A DNA stretch of 64,000 nt from the NCBI RefSeq assembly GCF_001375535.1, contig NZ_LN831197.1:62001-126000 (forward strand), read 5' to 3'. Of the stretch, positions 45,428 through 53,189 are shown in pieces (position 1 is the first letter of the stretch; every line of letters begins with the position of its first letter). The notes beneath the pieces were generated by a model. That model searched no databases, was not told where the DNA came from, and saw only the letters and a list, made by a program, of their open reading frames with translations. Source of the DNA: Bacillus niameyensis (lineage in GTDB: Bacteria > Bacillota > Bacilli > Bacillales > Bacillaceae_C). The position numbers and the translations under genes were made by a program.

Positions 45428-46563
45428 TCGAACTTTTCAGCAAAAAAGAGCTTGAGAAGATTAATTGGCATGATTTTCGAAATGGGGAAGAAGTAAAGGG
45501 CTATTTTTCCGAAATGATGAAAGTGGAACCAAAAGTGTATGTGAAAAATGTCGACGCAGAAATTTACCTTTTGGCTGTAGATGATTTATTAATTCCTATA
45601 ACAAAGGCGATCAATAATGAAAAAAATAGTTACGTAGTCTCGCCTTTTGTCCATTACGTCAGCTATGCGATTGAAGAATTACGAGAACTGCAAAATCCGC
45701 TGTTGGAATGGTTTTTGAAAAGATTTCTGCAATGTTTTGGTTTCTTAATGAAATGGGGAAAAGTTGATCGTGTCGTTACTGTTAACAATTGGTTATTGTC
45801 AACAAATCTATATGAGGAACTAACGACAGAGCAAGCTGGGAGAATTGTGAAATTCGTCCAGAAACAGTTTCCTCACGATGCTATTCTTTTCCGCTCATTA
45901 ACAGAACCGCTCCATCAATCAATTATGGAAGCTTTTGCTGATCAAGGTTGTGTTTATGTTCCTAGCCGTTCCATTTATTTGTTTTATCCTGATCAATATG
46001 ATCAATTCTCGAAGAAACAAAGAAAAACGATTCGCCGTGATCAGCAGTTTATGGCGAAGAGCGGTTATATTATTGAGGATAAAATAAGCTCTACTGATAT
46101 GCAAAGAGTGCTGGATTTATATAACGAGTTATATTTAAAAAAATATTCATACTTTAATCCTCAATTTACAATCGAGTTTTTACAAAATGCTTACGAGAAC
46201 AAACTGATTCATTTTAGAGTATTAAAAAAAGAGAATCAGATTGATGGGGTTGTTGGCTTCATTGTACGAAATGGAAAGATAACGACTCCAATCCTTGGTT
46301 ATGATACTTCCAAGCCTAAAAAAGTCGGACTTTATCGATTGTGTTCGTTGATCCTGACAATGTCATCCCTTAAAACAGGTATTTTATTTCATCGTAGTGC
46401 AGGAGCAGGGGAATTTAAGAAAAATCGTGGTTCCCAAAATGAGATCGAATACTCCGCCGTTTTCACGGATCATTTACCATGGAGTCGAAGGTGGATTTGG
46501 AGAGCTTTAGAATTCCTGCTTACGAAAATAGGTGTGCCCTTATTGAAGAAGTTCAATTTATGA
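45421..46563 (+). CDS. GNAT/FemAB-like acyltransferase, last gene of the biosynthetic operon
   Basis: A 380-aa protein whose C-terminal half has FemAB/GNAT-style features: SKKQRKTIRRDQQFMAKSGY (the K-x-R-x-x-R-R block seen in BioF2/FemAB-like acyltransferases), VLDLYNELYLKKYSYFNPQF, VVGFIVRNGKITTPILGYD and RSAGAGEFKKNRGS. The N-terminal half is poorly conserved. It starts at ATG 45421, overlapping the adenylating enzyme by 7 bases, and ends at a terminator. Proposed role: transfer of an acyl or aminoacyl group onto the pathway product; this is inference. Confidence 0.7.
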   Translation: MLIELFSKKELEKINWHDFRNGEEVKGYFSEMMKVEPKVYVKNVDAEIYLLAVDDLLIPITKAINNEKNSYVVSPFVHYVSYAIEELRELQNPLLEWFLKRFLQCFGFLMKWGKVDRVVTVNNWLLSTNLYEELTTEQAGRIVKFVQKQFPHDAILFRSLTEPLHQSIMEAFADQGCVYVPSRSIYLFYPDQYDQFSKKQRKTIRRDQQFMAKSGYIIEDKISSTDMQRVLDLYNELYLKKYSYFNPQFTIEFLQNAYENKLIHFRVLKKENQIDGVVGFIVRNGKITTPILGYDTSKPKKVGLYRLCSLILTMSSLKTGILFHRSAGAGEFKKNRGSQNEIEYSAVFTDHLPWSRRWIWRALEFLLTKIGVPLLKKFNL

Positions 46564-46608
46564 AACAGCGAAACTAGGCCATGTTGCTTACAGTTTCGCT
46601 GTTTTTTT
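46564..46608 (+). terminator. Terminator of the six-gene operon
   Basis: AACAGCGAAACT pairs with AGTTTCGCTGTT, followed by TTTTT. It begins one base after the GNAT/FemAB-like stop. Confidence 0.9.
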
Positions 46609-46727
46609 ATGAGTTGTAGTAATAGAGAAAAAGAAGAAGGACAAAGACTGTATCGTTATTTTAGTCATGATATTTGAATCGAGAGGAATAATGAGAGTAC
46701 AGCCTTTTTTGAGAAAGGAGTACTATA

Positions 46728-47537
46728 ATGCCAGAACTGCCAGAAATGGAAAATTATAAATCGTTGTTACATGAAAAAGTCTTAGATCAAACTATCACAA
46801 ATTTAGTGATCAATCGAGAGAAATCGATCAATGTATCAGTGGAACAATTTAAGCAAAATGTGCTCAACCAAAAAATTATCGGTGTTGAACGCAGGGCAAA
46901 ATATTTAGTGTTTCACTTACAAAGTGACTCGTCTTTATTATTGCATCTGATGTTAGGCGGATGGATGTTTTATGGAAAAGATGAAGACAAGCCGAATCGG
47001 ACTGTGCAAGTTCAATTATCTTTCGGGGATTACCATCTTTACTTCATTGGATTGCGGTTAGGATACTTACATCTTCTATCCCCTGAAAAGGTTGAAAAGG
47101 AATTTTGTAAAATCGGTCTAGAACCTTTAGATCCCAATTTTTCACTTGATACCTTTCTTCAATTACTTAAAGAAAGGAGAGGAGGACTGAAAACGACTTT
47201 AATCAATCAAGAGTTCGTAGCTGGAATTGGGAATCGTTATTCTGATGAAATCCTTTGGCAAGCGAAAATATCGCCTTCCATGAAGACCAATGAGTTAGCG
47301 CATGATCAAAAAGTGCGATTATATAATTCGATCAAATTTGTTTTACAACAGGGAATTCAATATGGAGGTTATATGGATGAGCCCTTTTTTCGCGGAGATA
47401 GTCAGACAGGCCAATACGAGAAGATCATGAATGTACATAATCGTGAAGGAAGAACATGCCCTAGATGCGGTACTTCCATTGTGAAAAAAGAGATTTCTGC
47501 ACGAAAAACGTATTATTGTCCAAACTGTCAGCAGTGA
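46728..47537 (+). CDS. Formamidopyrimidine-DNA glycosylase (Fpg/Nei family)
   Basis: A 269-aa base-excision-repair glycosylase/AP lyase. The N-terminus MPELPEME gives the catalytic Pro2 and Glu3. The helix-two-turn-helix is LINQEFVAGIGNRYSDEILW. The C-terminal zinc finger is CPRCGTSIVKKEISARKTYYCPNC (two CxxC pairs). It is probably a second Fpg paralogue, because the housekeeping mutM of Bacillaceae is usually with polA. It is followed 20 nt later by an endonuclease IV-like gene, making a two-gene repair operon. Confidence 0.9.
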   Translation: MPELPEMENYKSLLHEKVLDQTITNLVINREKSINVSVEQFKQNVLNQKIIGVERRAKYLVFHLQSDSSLLLHLMLGGWMFYGKDEDKPNRTVQVQLSFGDYHLYFIGLRLGYLHLLSPEKVEKEFCKIGLEPLDPNFSLDTFLQLLKERRGGLKTTLINQEFVAGIGNRYSDEILWQAKISPSMKTNELAHDQKVRLYNSIKFVLQQGIQYGGYMDEPFFRGDSQTGQYEKIMNVHNREGRTCPRCGTSIVKKEISARKTYYCPNCQQ

Positions 47538-47557
47538 ACGGTGTAGGAGGAATTGAT

Positions 47558-48406
47558 ATGAAATTTGGTTGTCATCTTTCGATAAAGGAAGGTTATTTAG
47601 GTGCTGCGAAACAGGCACTTGCATGGAATGCTACAGCTTTTCAATACTTTCCAAAAAATCCACGAAGTTTATTAGTTAAAGATTTTGATCGAGTAGATGC
47701 TGCAGAGTGTAAAGCGTTTTGTCTGGAAAACAATCTTCAATCTGTTAGTCATTCTCCTTATCCAACAAGTTTGACGCCTCATGATGAAAAAAGGAAAAAC
47801 CAAGTCATCGCTTCATTGTTAAATGATCTCGAAATTACTGAAGCATGTGGTTCCATAGGTATAGTTGTTCACTTTGGAAAGCAGATTTCATCATCAAACC
47901 CTCTTCACAGCTATCAAATAATGATCGAAATGTTAAATACTGTTCTTGAGCGATGGGAAGGAAAAGCAAAGATTTTACTCGAAAATAATGCGGGTCTTCC
48001 CGGAAGTATTGGAACAACTCTGGAAGAACTCGTCCAAGTTCGCAAACTTTGTGAGTATCCAGAAAAAATTGGCTTTTGTCTGGATACTTGTCATGCTTTC
48101 GCTTCAGGTTTGTGGGATGGAGAAAATTGGGAGGAGGTATTGGAGAATGGGATAGAGCTTGGATTTTTTGATGAGTTAGAAGTAATTCATTTCAATAATT
48201 CAAAGTACGACACTCGTTTAGGAAAAGATCGTCATGCACCGATTTTTGGACCAGGATATATAAAGGTAAACCAATTTGACCAACTAATGCAAACACCTCA
48301 ACTTCAAAATATTCCTTTTATATTGGAAACCCCTAAAGAAGAGATACCACATGAAAAGGAAATAAAACTTATACAGGAAAGATGGGGACAAAAATTGGGG
48401 AGATAA
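47558..48406 (+). CDS. AP endonuclease family 2 (endonuclease IV-like TIM barrel)
   Basis: A 282-aa protein with metal-ligand blocks of endonuclease IV: SVSHSPYPTSL, IGIVVHFGKQ, KILLENNAG, IGFCLDTCHAFASG, VIHFNNSKYDTRLGKDRHAP and FILETPKEE. It should cleave the phosphodiester 5' of abasic sites left by the upstream glycosylase. Start ATG 47558 has GGAGG upstream; the frame open back to 47465 overlaps the glycosylase gene and is not used. The glycosylase-AP endonuclease pair gives sequential steps of base excision repair in one operon. Confidence 0.88.
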   Translation: MKFGCHLSIKEGYLGAAKQALAWNATAFQYFPKNPRSLLVKDFDRVDAAECKAFCLENNLQSVSHSPYPTSLTPHDEKRKNQVIASLLNDLEITEACGSIGIVVHFGKQISSSNPLHSYQIMIEMLNTVLERWEGKAKILLENNAGLPGSIGTTLEELVQVRKLCEYPEKIGFCLDTCHAFASGLWDGENWEEVLENGIELGFFDELEVIHFNNSKYDTRLGKDRHAPIFGPGYIKVNQFDQLMQTPQLQNIPFILETPKEEIPHEKEIKLIQERWGQKLGR

Positions 48407-48500
48407 AACATTGAAAAATTAGAAAAGAATAACTACTCGTTCCATAAAATGGTATAATTACGATGTAATAAATAGATCGTGAACAAGGAGTGGGTGAAAA

Positions 48501-49205
48501 ATGGATGGTTATGACGTTTTTGCAGATACGTATGATAATGTCATACGAAAAGGTTCACCTGTTAATGAATTAGCCTTTAACTTTGTAATAGACCAACTTC
48601 ATGATATAAAAGGTAAGCAAATATGTGATTTAGGATGCGGTCAGGGGGAACTTAGTCGACGATTAACACAAAATGGAGGGATCGTAACAGGAATCGACTT
48701 CAGCAAGAAGCTTCTTAAATTAGCACTCGATTATCCCTGTTCCGACACGATTAATTGGGTAGAAGATGATGCACAAAAATTAAGTAAGATAGAATCGGAA
48801 AAGTTTGATATTGTAGTATCTAATCTTATGCTTATGGATGTTCCAGATTTTCAAAAGGTCTTCCAATCCTCATACAGAATACTTAAGCATCAGGGAATTA
48901 TGATTTGGGTAATCACACATCCGTGTTTTCAATCACCTTATAGTGAGACATTAGAAGACGGATCTAGGAGAATTGTAATGTATGAAGATCAATGGTGGAA
49001 ATCAAATGGAAAAGGGACTATTAGGGGGACTTTAGGTGCCTATCATCGGACATTAGAAAACTACATAAATTCCTTTATTTCCACAGGATTTAAGCTTAAG
49101 CATATAAGGGAATTAACAATTTCACGAGATATTCCTTTAGAGGGACAACAGATCTCCCATTATGAAATTCCACCTTTATTAGGAGTAATTGGAATTAAAG
49201 AGTAA
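48501..49205 (+). CDS. Class I SAM-dependent methyltransferase
   Basis: A 234-aa methyltransferase. The SAM-binding motif I is ICDLGCGQGELSRRL, motif II VTGIDFSKKLLKLAL and the acidic motif VVSNLMLMDVPDFQKV. Start ATG 48501 follows AAGGAGTGG, and a TATAAT lies at 48453, so it has its own promoter. The substrate is unknown. Two other small methyltransferases occur in the window (58370 and 60197) but are not close copies. Confidence 0.88.
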   Translation: MDGYDVFADTYDNVIRKGSPVNELAFNFVIDQLHDIKGKQICDLGCGQGELSRRLTQNGGIVTGIDFSKKLLKLALDYPCSDTINWVEDDAQKLSKIESEKFDIVVSNLMLMDVPDFQKVFQSSYRILKHQGIMIWVITHPCFQSPYSETLEDGSRRIVMYEDQWWKSNGKGTIRGTLGAYHRTLENYINSFISTGFKLKHIRELTISRDIPLEGQQISHYEIPPLLGVIGIKE

Positions 49206-49401
49206 TTATACGAGATGAAAGCAAACTTTCCTACCTTAAGAATAAGCACACTTCACAACATGATGTTTACCACTATTTTATAATTCCATCGGGTTAAAGG
49301 ATCTCTTTTCTATTTCACAAGTTTTGAGGAAGAAAATCCATAAATTTTAGCGAAATCTAACGAATATTCCGATAAAAAAGCAAATGGAAACTATTAAATG
49401 T

Positions 49402-49497
49402 TATAATAAATATTGTAATAGAAGAGGTATTTAAGGGCGGTCAGCACCTGTCTTTGTCCCTGCCATGGTACTTTTGGTAGGAAGGGGGTGCTGCCTT
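49402..49497 (+). promoter_or_regulatory. Promoter and self-folding 5' leader of the type I toxin mRNA
   Basis: A TATAAT at 49402-49407 lies about 90 nt ahead of the toxin ATG. The leader can fold GGTCAGCACC (49439-49448) onto GGGTGCTGCC (49486-49495), which hides part of the GGAAGGGGG ribosome binding site (49480-49488). Such occlusion is known in type I toxin mRNAs and would delay translation. No good -35 box is seen. Confidence 0.55.
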
Positions 49498-49581
49498 ATG
49501 ACGGTGTTCGAAGGATTAATGCTTGCTATTTCATTTTCAGGCTTAGTCCTTATGATCTTGTCATTTAGGGATAATAAATAA
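49498..49581 (+). CDS. Type I toxin-antitoxin toxin, holin-like (BsrG/Hol_Tox-type)
   Basis: A 27-residue hydrophobic peptide beginning MTVFEGLMLAISFSGLVLMI and ending with charged FRDNK. It has one membrane helix, and the opening M-T-V-[FY]-E-x-L-M is the signature of BsrG-like and putative holin-like toxins of Bacillus. GGAAGGGGG lies 9 nt upstream of ATG 49498. It stands between two terminators that belong to opposite strands, with an antisense promoter downstream. These peptides depolarise or disturb the membrane when not repressed by the antisense RNA. It is too short for normal gene callers. Confidence 0.8.
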   Translation: MTVFEGLMLAISFSGLVLMILSFRDNK

Positions 49582-49711
49582 TCCGCCCTTGCGCCTCACA
49601 AGCAATAGAGCGGATTATCGCGAAACTGCTGATCGCCTTTGAAGCGATTCTATTACAACGACCGTTCAGTGTTACCAGCACTGGGCGGTCAGTTTTAATA
49701 TATTCAACTTT
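49578..49711 (-). ncRNA. Antisense RNA antitoxin opposite the toxin 3' end
   Basis: On the - strand a TATAAT (49718-49723) with TTGACT (49739-49744; 15-nt spacer, or TTTGAC with 16) points toward the toxin. Transcription from about 49711 would run leftward to the stem ATAATCCGC/GCGGATTAT at 49578-49618, followed on that strand by TTTATT. The RNA would overlap the last bases of the toxin ORF and its whole 3' UTR, the classic SR4/bsrG arrangement. Ends are predicted. Confidence 0.65.
49660..49697 (+). terminator. Terminator of the toxin mRNA
   Basis: GACCGTTCAGTG pairs with CACTGGGCGGTC (two G-U pairs) around a 7-base loop, followed by AGTTTT. It lies inside the region covered by the antisense RNA. 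Confidence 0.75.
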
Positions 49712-49807
49712 ATGTTTATTATAACACAAAATGCGAAAAGTCAAACAAATTTTGAGAGTTTCATGTAGATCGACTGCAAGATACGGCAGAAGAAGGGGGC
49801 ATCACAA

Positions 49808-50503
49808 ATGTATAAAGCAATTATTTTCGATTTAGACAATACTCTTTTAAATTATTCTACTAGTGAACTACATTCCATGCAAAATACAGTGAAAGAGCAT
49901 GGATTAACCGAAAATAAATTATTTAATTGGAGTGAATTTTGGGGTCTCTATCAAAAAATTAACATGAATCATTGGAATGATCGGGTTAAGTCCAACTATA
50001 GTATCTATAAAGTGCTAGAGAAATCTTTTCAAGACACTATAAATGAGTTAAATCTTGATTACTCCGAATCGGCAACCTTGGCAAAATCTTATTGGCGAAC
50101 CTTTTGCAATACATATCATTTTGAAGAATATGCACCAGAGATCTTATCTCAATTACATGGAAAATATAAATTGGCGATTATATCAAATGGTATTGGAGAA
50201 GCTCAGAGAAGTAGGCTTGCTGTAGGTGGTATTGCTCATTATTTTGATGCATTAGTAGTTTCAGATGAAGTTCGATATTGGAAGCCAGACAAAGAAATAT
50301 TTAATTTGGCATTGAAGCAATTAAATGTCGATCATACCGAAGCTTTATATATTGGAGATTCTATTAATGATGATTATTATGGCGCCTTAAACGCGGGAAT
50401 AGATTTTTGTTTATACAATCCAAAAGGCATTCCCGTTCAAGATAAAGAACGACCTAAATTCATTGTTGAAAAATTAGAAGAGATATTGAATGTTTTAGGT
50501 TGA
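49808..50503 (+). CDS. HAD-superfamily hydrolase (YjjG/YfnB-like)
   Basis: A 231-aa HAD subfamily IA phosphatase. Motif I IIFDLDNTLLNY, motif II LAIISNGIGE, motif III lysine in RYWKPDKEIF, motif IV LYIGDSINDDYYGALNAG. The helical cap lies between residues 17 and 90. The size and the NDDYYGALNAG motif resemble the YjjG/YfnB group, which dephosphorylates nucleoside monophosphates. AGAAGGGGG precedes ATG 49808. Confidence 0.85.
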   Translation: MYKAIIFDLDNTLLNYSTSELHSMQNTVKEHGLTENKLFNWSEFWGLYQKINMNHWNDRVKSNYSIYKVLEKSFQDTINELNLDYSESATLAKSYWRTFCNTYHFEEYAPEILSQLHGKYKLAIISNGIGEAQRSRLAVGGIAHYFDALVVSDEVRYWKPDKEIFNLALKQLNVDHTEALYIGDSINDDYYGALNAGIDFCLYNPKGIPVQDKERPKFIVEKLEEILNVLG

Positions 50504-50615
50504 TAAGAGCTAGATTTACTTAACTAGTATTAACTTCTATGCTCAAGTTATTATAATCCTAAAAAGTATCCTAGTATTCTTGTATCAAAAAATATGAGAA
50601 AGTGGAGGAGACCGA

Positions 50616-51602
50616 ATGCAAAATTCATATGTAATTGGCTTGGAAGGCGGCGGAAGTTTTACGAGAGTCATGGTTGCGGATTTGCAAGGGAATATATTGG
50701 CGTATAAAGAATCGGGCAGCGCTCATCCATATCGAGATCCTCGAGCAGGGGAAAATATTCAAAACGCGGTGTTACAAGCCTTGAGGACTGCAGAAGTTTC
50801 ATTAAATGAAGTAGTTCACTTTACTGCAGGTCTTCCTAGTTATCAACAAGAAGAAGATTTACCATTAGCTCATAGCTTGCTTGATATTGAAGGTCTTGCA
50901 TGTCAAAAAACGATTGTCAATGATTCTGTTGTTGGTCATGCTGGTGCGCTTTTATTTCAACCGGGAATCATGGTTGTTTCAGGAACAGGCTCAATCGTAA
51001 TGGGCTACACCGAGAATGGGCATGTTCTTTTCAACAGTACTTTTAGACATTATGCCCCGACAGCTGCACGTTTTTTATCATACCAGGCTATTCACTATTT
51101 GTTGGCAGGTCAAGTGGAACTGGAAGACACCGCTTTTATAGAACAGATTTTTGAGTTTTGGGGAGTCAAAGATATGGCTGAATTCCGAGAGCTGGCTCTA
51201 CAAGATTATCATTTAAGTAAACAGGAAATGGATCGTCGATTTGGGTTAATGGCTCCTATTTTAACAGTAGCTGCTTCACAAGGAGTACCTTTAGCTGTAA
51301 GAGTTTGTGATGAAGCGATTCGTACTTTGGAGACAGGTGTCCGTTTGCTAGGAAGTTACTTTACTGATCACGATATTCCAGTTTGTTTCGTAGGTAGTGT
51401 TATTCGTAGTCCATATTTCAGTAGACGTTTTTCAGATATACTTCAACGCTGCTCGCATAAACGTTATAACATCATGGAGCCACTCATGTCACCAGTTGCT
51501 GGGGCGGTGGCCATGTCTTTAAAAGAAAGTGGGATTCATGTTACAGATAATATTGTAGAGCGGTTACTAATGCATGAAAAATCATTGGTAAGTGTTTTGT
51601 AA
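50616..51602 (+). CDS. BadF/BcrA-type ATPase, N-acetylglucosamine-kinase-like
   Basis: A 328-aa ASKHA-fold ATPase/kinase. Phosphate-1 motif VIGLEGGGSFTRVMVADL; the central block KTIVNDSVVGHAGALL with the catalytic Asp; phosphate-2 motif MVVSGTGSIVMGY; C-terminal MSPVAGAVAMSL. The group includes eukaryotic-type N-acetylglucosamine kinase and bacterial amino-sugar kinases. GTGGAGGAG precedes ATG 50616. No sugar-transport gene is adjacent, so the substrate stays open. Confidence 0.82.
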   Translation: MQNSYVIGLEGGGSFTRVMVADLQGNILAYKESGSAHPYRDPRAGENIQNAVLQALRTAEVSLNEVVHFTAGLPSYQQEEDLPLAHSLLDIEGLACQKTIVNDSVVGHAGALLFQPGIMVVSGTGSIVMGYTENGHVLFNSTFRHYAPTAARFLSYQAIHYLLAGQVELEDTAFIEQIFEFWGVKDMAEFRELALQDYHLSKQEMDRRFGLMAPILTVAASQGVPLAVRVCDEAIRTLETGVRLLGSYFTDHDIPVCFVGSVIRSPYFSRRFSDILQRCSHKRYNIMEPLMSPVAGAVAMSLKESGIHVTDNIVERLLMHEKSLVSVL

Positions 51603-51728
51603 GCTAGATGTAGGATTGAATCATAAATGAAACAAAAACAATCTTCAAATCGTAGTACAAGTACGTATATCAAACAGCTACCTTCATCCCATAGCGCTTC
51701 TAAAGAGGAGAGGAGGTAATATTAAAAA

Positions 51729-52301
51729 ATGAGGTTTTTTGCGATTTTCATTATCCTTTTGGCTATGGTATTAATTTCAAAATGGTTAATCGCACTGGAA
51801 GATTTTGGCCAGTTTATCAAGTTTCTACTTTTTGACGTGTTTATTGTTAACTTTTGGGGAACCATCCTCCTGTTGGCGGGATTGTTTACGCTAATTTTCA
51901 CTTTGTATATGATCATTAGCAAGAAAGCAGTCAATCCTAAAGGTACGATCATGCCTGCCATTGTATTGATGCTTATTACATTTAGCCTTGGGATCGGTTT
52001 GAGTTATAATATATTCGATGATTTTGCTGATGCGAGATCTTACTTGGTCGGTAATGTAAAAGAAGAAACGGTCATTATTTCTGATTTTCGCTATATAAAG
52101 ACAACCGAAGGTCATTTGTACTATTATACTTTTTCAGATGGTCGAACTTTTGAAGAGGGCTATAGAGGAAAGGGTTTTTCACAAATAGAGGAAGGAGAGA
52201 CTTATTTTATCCGCTATTTGCCACGGACTGAAAAGCTGCTCAGAATTGAACGGAAATATATTAATATAAATCATAAGATGGATGTGTTAGAAGATGTATG
52301 A
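51729..52301 (+). CDS. Membrane protein of unknown function
   Basis: A 190-aa protein with three or four membrane helices in the first 110 residues (FFAIFIILLAMVLISKWLIA; WGTILLLAGLFTLIFTLYMI; IMPAIVLMLITFSLGIGL) and a soluble C-terminal part (residues 110-190, VIISDFRYIKTTEGHLYYYT) that looks like a small beta domain. I do not recognise the family. GAGGAGG lies 12 nt ahead of the ATG, a long spacing. Its last 8 bases overlap the next gene. Confidence 0.75.
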   Translation: MRFFAIFIILLAMVLISKWLIALEDFGQFIKFLLFDVFIVNFWGTILLLAGLFTLIFTLYMIISKKAVNPKGTIMPAIVLMLITFSLGIGLSYNIFDDFADARSYLVGNVKEETVIISDFRYIKTTEGHLYYYTFSDGRTFEEGYRGKGFSQIEEGETYFIRYLPRTEKLLRIERKYININHKMDVLEDV

Positions 52302-52710
52302 ACTGAAGACAAAAGAAAATGATGAAAGTGTTATTGAATTCATTGAAAGTGTCGATAGTCCGAAAAAACGCGAAGACGCTTATAAATTGCTTGATATATT
52401 TACTGAAACATCAGGTTATGAGGCAAAAATGTGGGGACCGAGTATTATTGGGTTTGGGTCTTATCATTATAAATATGAATCCGGTCATGAAGGGGATGCC
52501 CCGCTTGTCGGTTTTTCTCCTAGAAAAGCGAAAATCAGCTTATATTTTGCAACAGGTGATACGAAACGAGATGAGATATTAAAAAAATTCGGTAAACACA
52601 CTTCTGGAAAGGCATGTGTGTACATTAGTAAAGTGGCAGATATTGACGTAGAGGTACTTAGAGAATTGATCAAGGAATCAATCACTTTTTTGAAGAAGAT
52701 GTACGGATAA
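52294..52710 (+). CDS. DUF1801 (YdhG-like) protein
   Basis: A 138-aa protein of the DUF1801 family. The pattern is an N-terminal helix (FIESVDSPKKREDAYKLLDI), the WGPSIIGFGSYHYKYESGHE block and GFSPRKAKISLYF, then a C-terminal helical segment. Family members have a YjbR-like fold and are unassigned biochemically. ATG 52294 overlaps the membrane protein gene, so the two may be cotranscribed; a terminator follows. Confidence 0.85.
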   Translation: MYELKTKENDESVIEFIESVDSPKKREDAYKLLDIFTETSGYEAKMWGPSIIGFGSYHYKYESGHEGDAPLVGFSPRKAKISLYFATGDTKRDEILKKFGKHTSGKACVYISKVADIDVEVLRELIKESITFLKKMYG

Positions 52711-52739
52711 AGAGAAAAAACATAAGGAGTTACCAATTT

Positions 52740-52762
52740 AATCGGCTTATGCCGATTTTTTT
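52740..52762 (+). terminator. Terminator after the DUF1801 gene
   Basis: AATCGGC-TTAT-GCCGATT followed by TTTTT, about 30 nt after the stop. Confidence 0.85.
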
Positions 52763-52791
52763 TAGACAGGTGTTATACTTGAAACATTACC

Positions 52792-52820
52792 TTGACAGGC
52801 ATAGTAATATATTTTATATT
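52792..52820 (+). promoter_or_regulatory. Strong promoter of the padR-like/pentapeptide operon
   Basis: A perfect -35 TTGACA (52792-52797) and -10 TATATT (52815-52820) with 17-nt spacing. The expected start near 52827 is at the AAGGCGGTGAGG ribosome binding site, so the leader would be only about 15 nt. Confidence 0.8.
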
Positions 52821-52841
52821 ATACTCAAGGCGGTGAGGAAG

Positions 52842-53171
52842 TTGACACAAGCAAAATTGACCTCGGATCTGCTTAGAGGCCATGCGGATACGATGATTCT
52901 TAAACTACTCTTAAGCGGTGATAAATATGGTTATGAAATAAGTAAACTAATTTTTTCTCAATCCGGCGATCAATTTGAATTAAAAGAAGCCACTATGTAC
53001 TCCAGTTTGAAGCGGCTTGAGAAAGAAGGAAATATTCGCTCCTATTGGGGAGATTCTTCACAAGGAGGAAGACGGAAATACTATAAGATTACGTCGATTG
53101 GAGAAGAGACATACCGGAAAAATAAGGAAAACTGGGTACAAGCGAAGCAAATTCTTGAACGCTTGTTATAG
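52842..53171 (+). CDS. PadR-family transcriptional regulator
   Basis: A 109-aa winged-helix regulator. TTG 52842 (MTQAKLTSDLLRGHADTMIL) is preferred because AAGGCGGTGAGG lies just upstream and the promoter places the transcript start at about 52827; upstream starts would be outside the message. The PadR pattern is ILKLLLSGDKYGYEISKLIF, KEATMYSSLKRLEKEGNI and SQGGRRKYYKITSIGE. A HAAS-domain gene follows 18 nt later, the usual partner of this PadR subgroup, so it probably controls its own operon. Confidence 0.9.
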   Translation: MTQAKLTSDLLRGHADTMILKLLLSGDKYGYEISKLIFSQSGDQFELKEATMYSSLKRLEKEGNIRSYWGDSSQGGRRKYYKITSIGEETYRKNKENWVQAKQILERLL

Positions 53172-53189
53172 GAAGGGAGATTTGATTGT

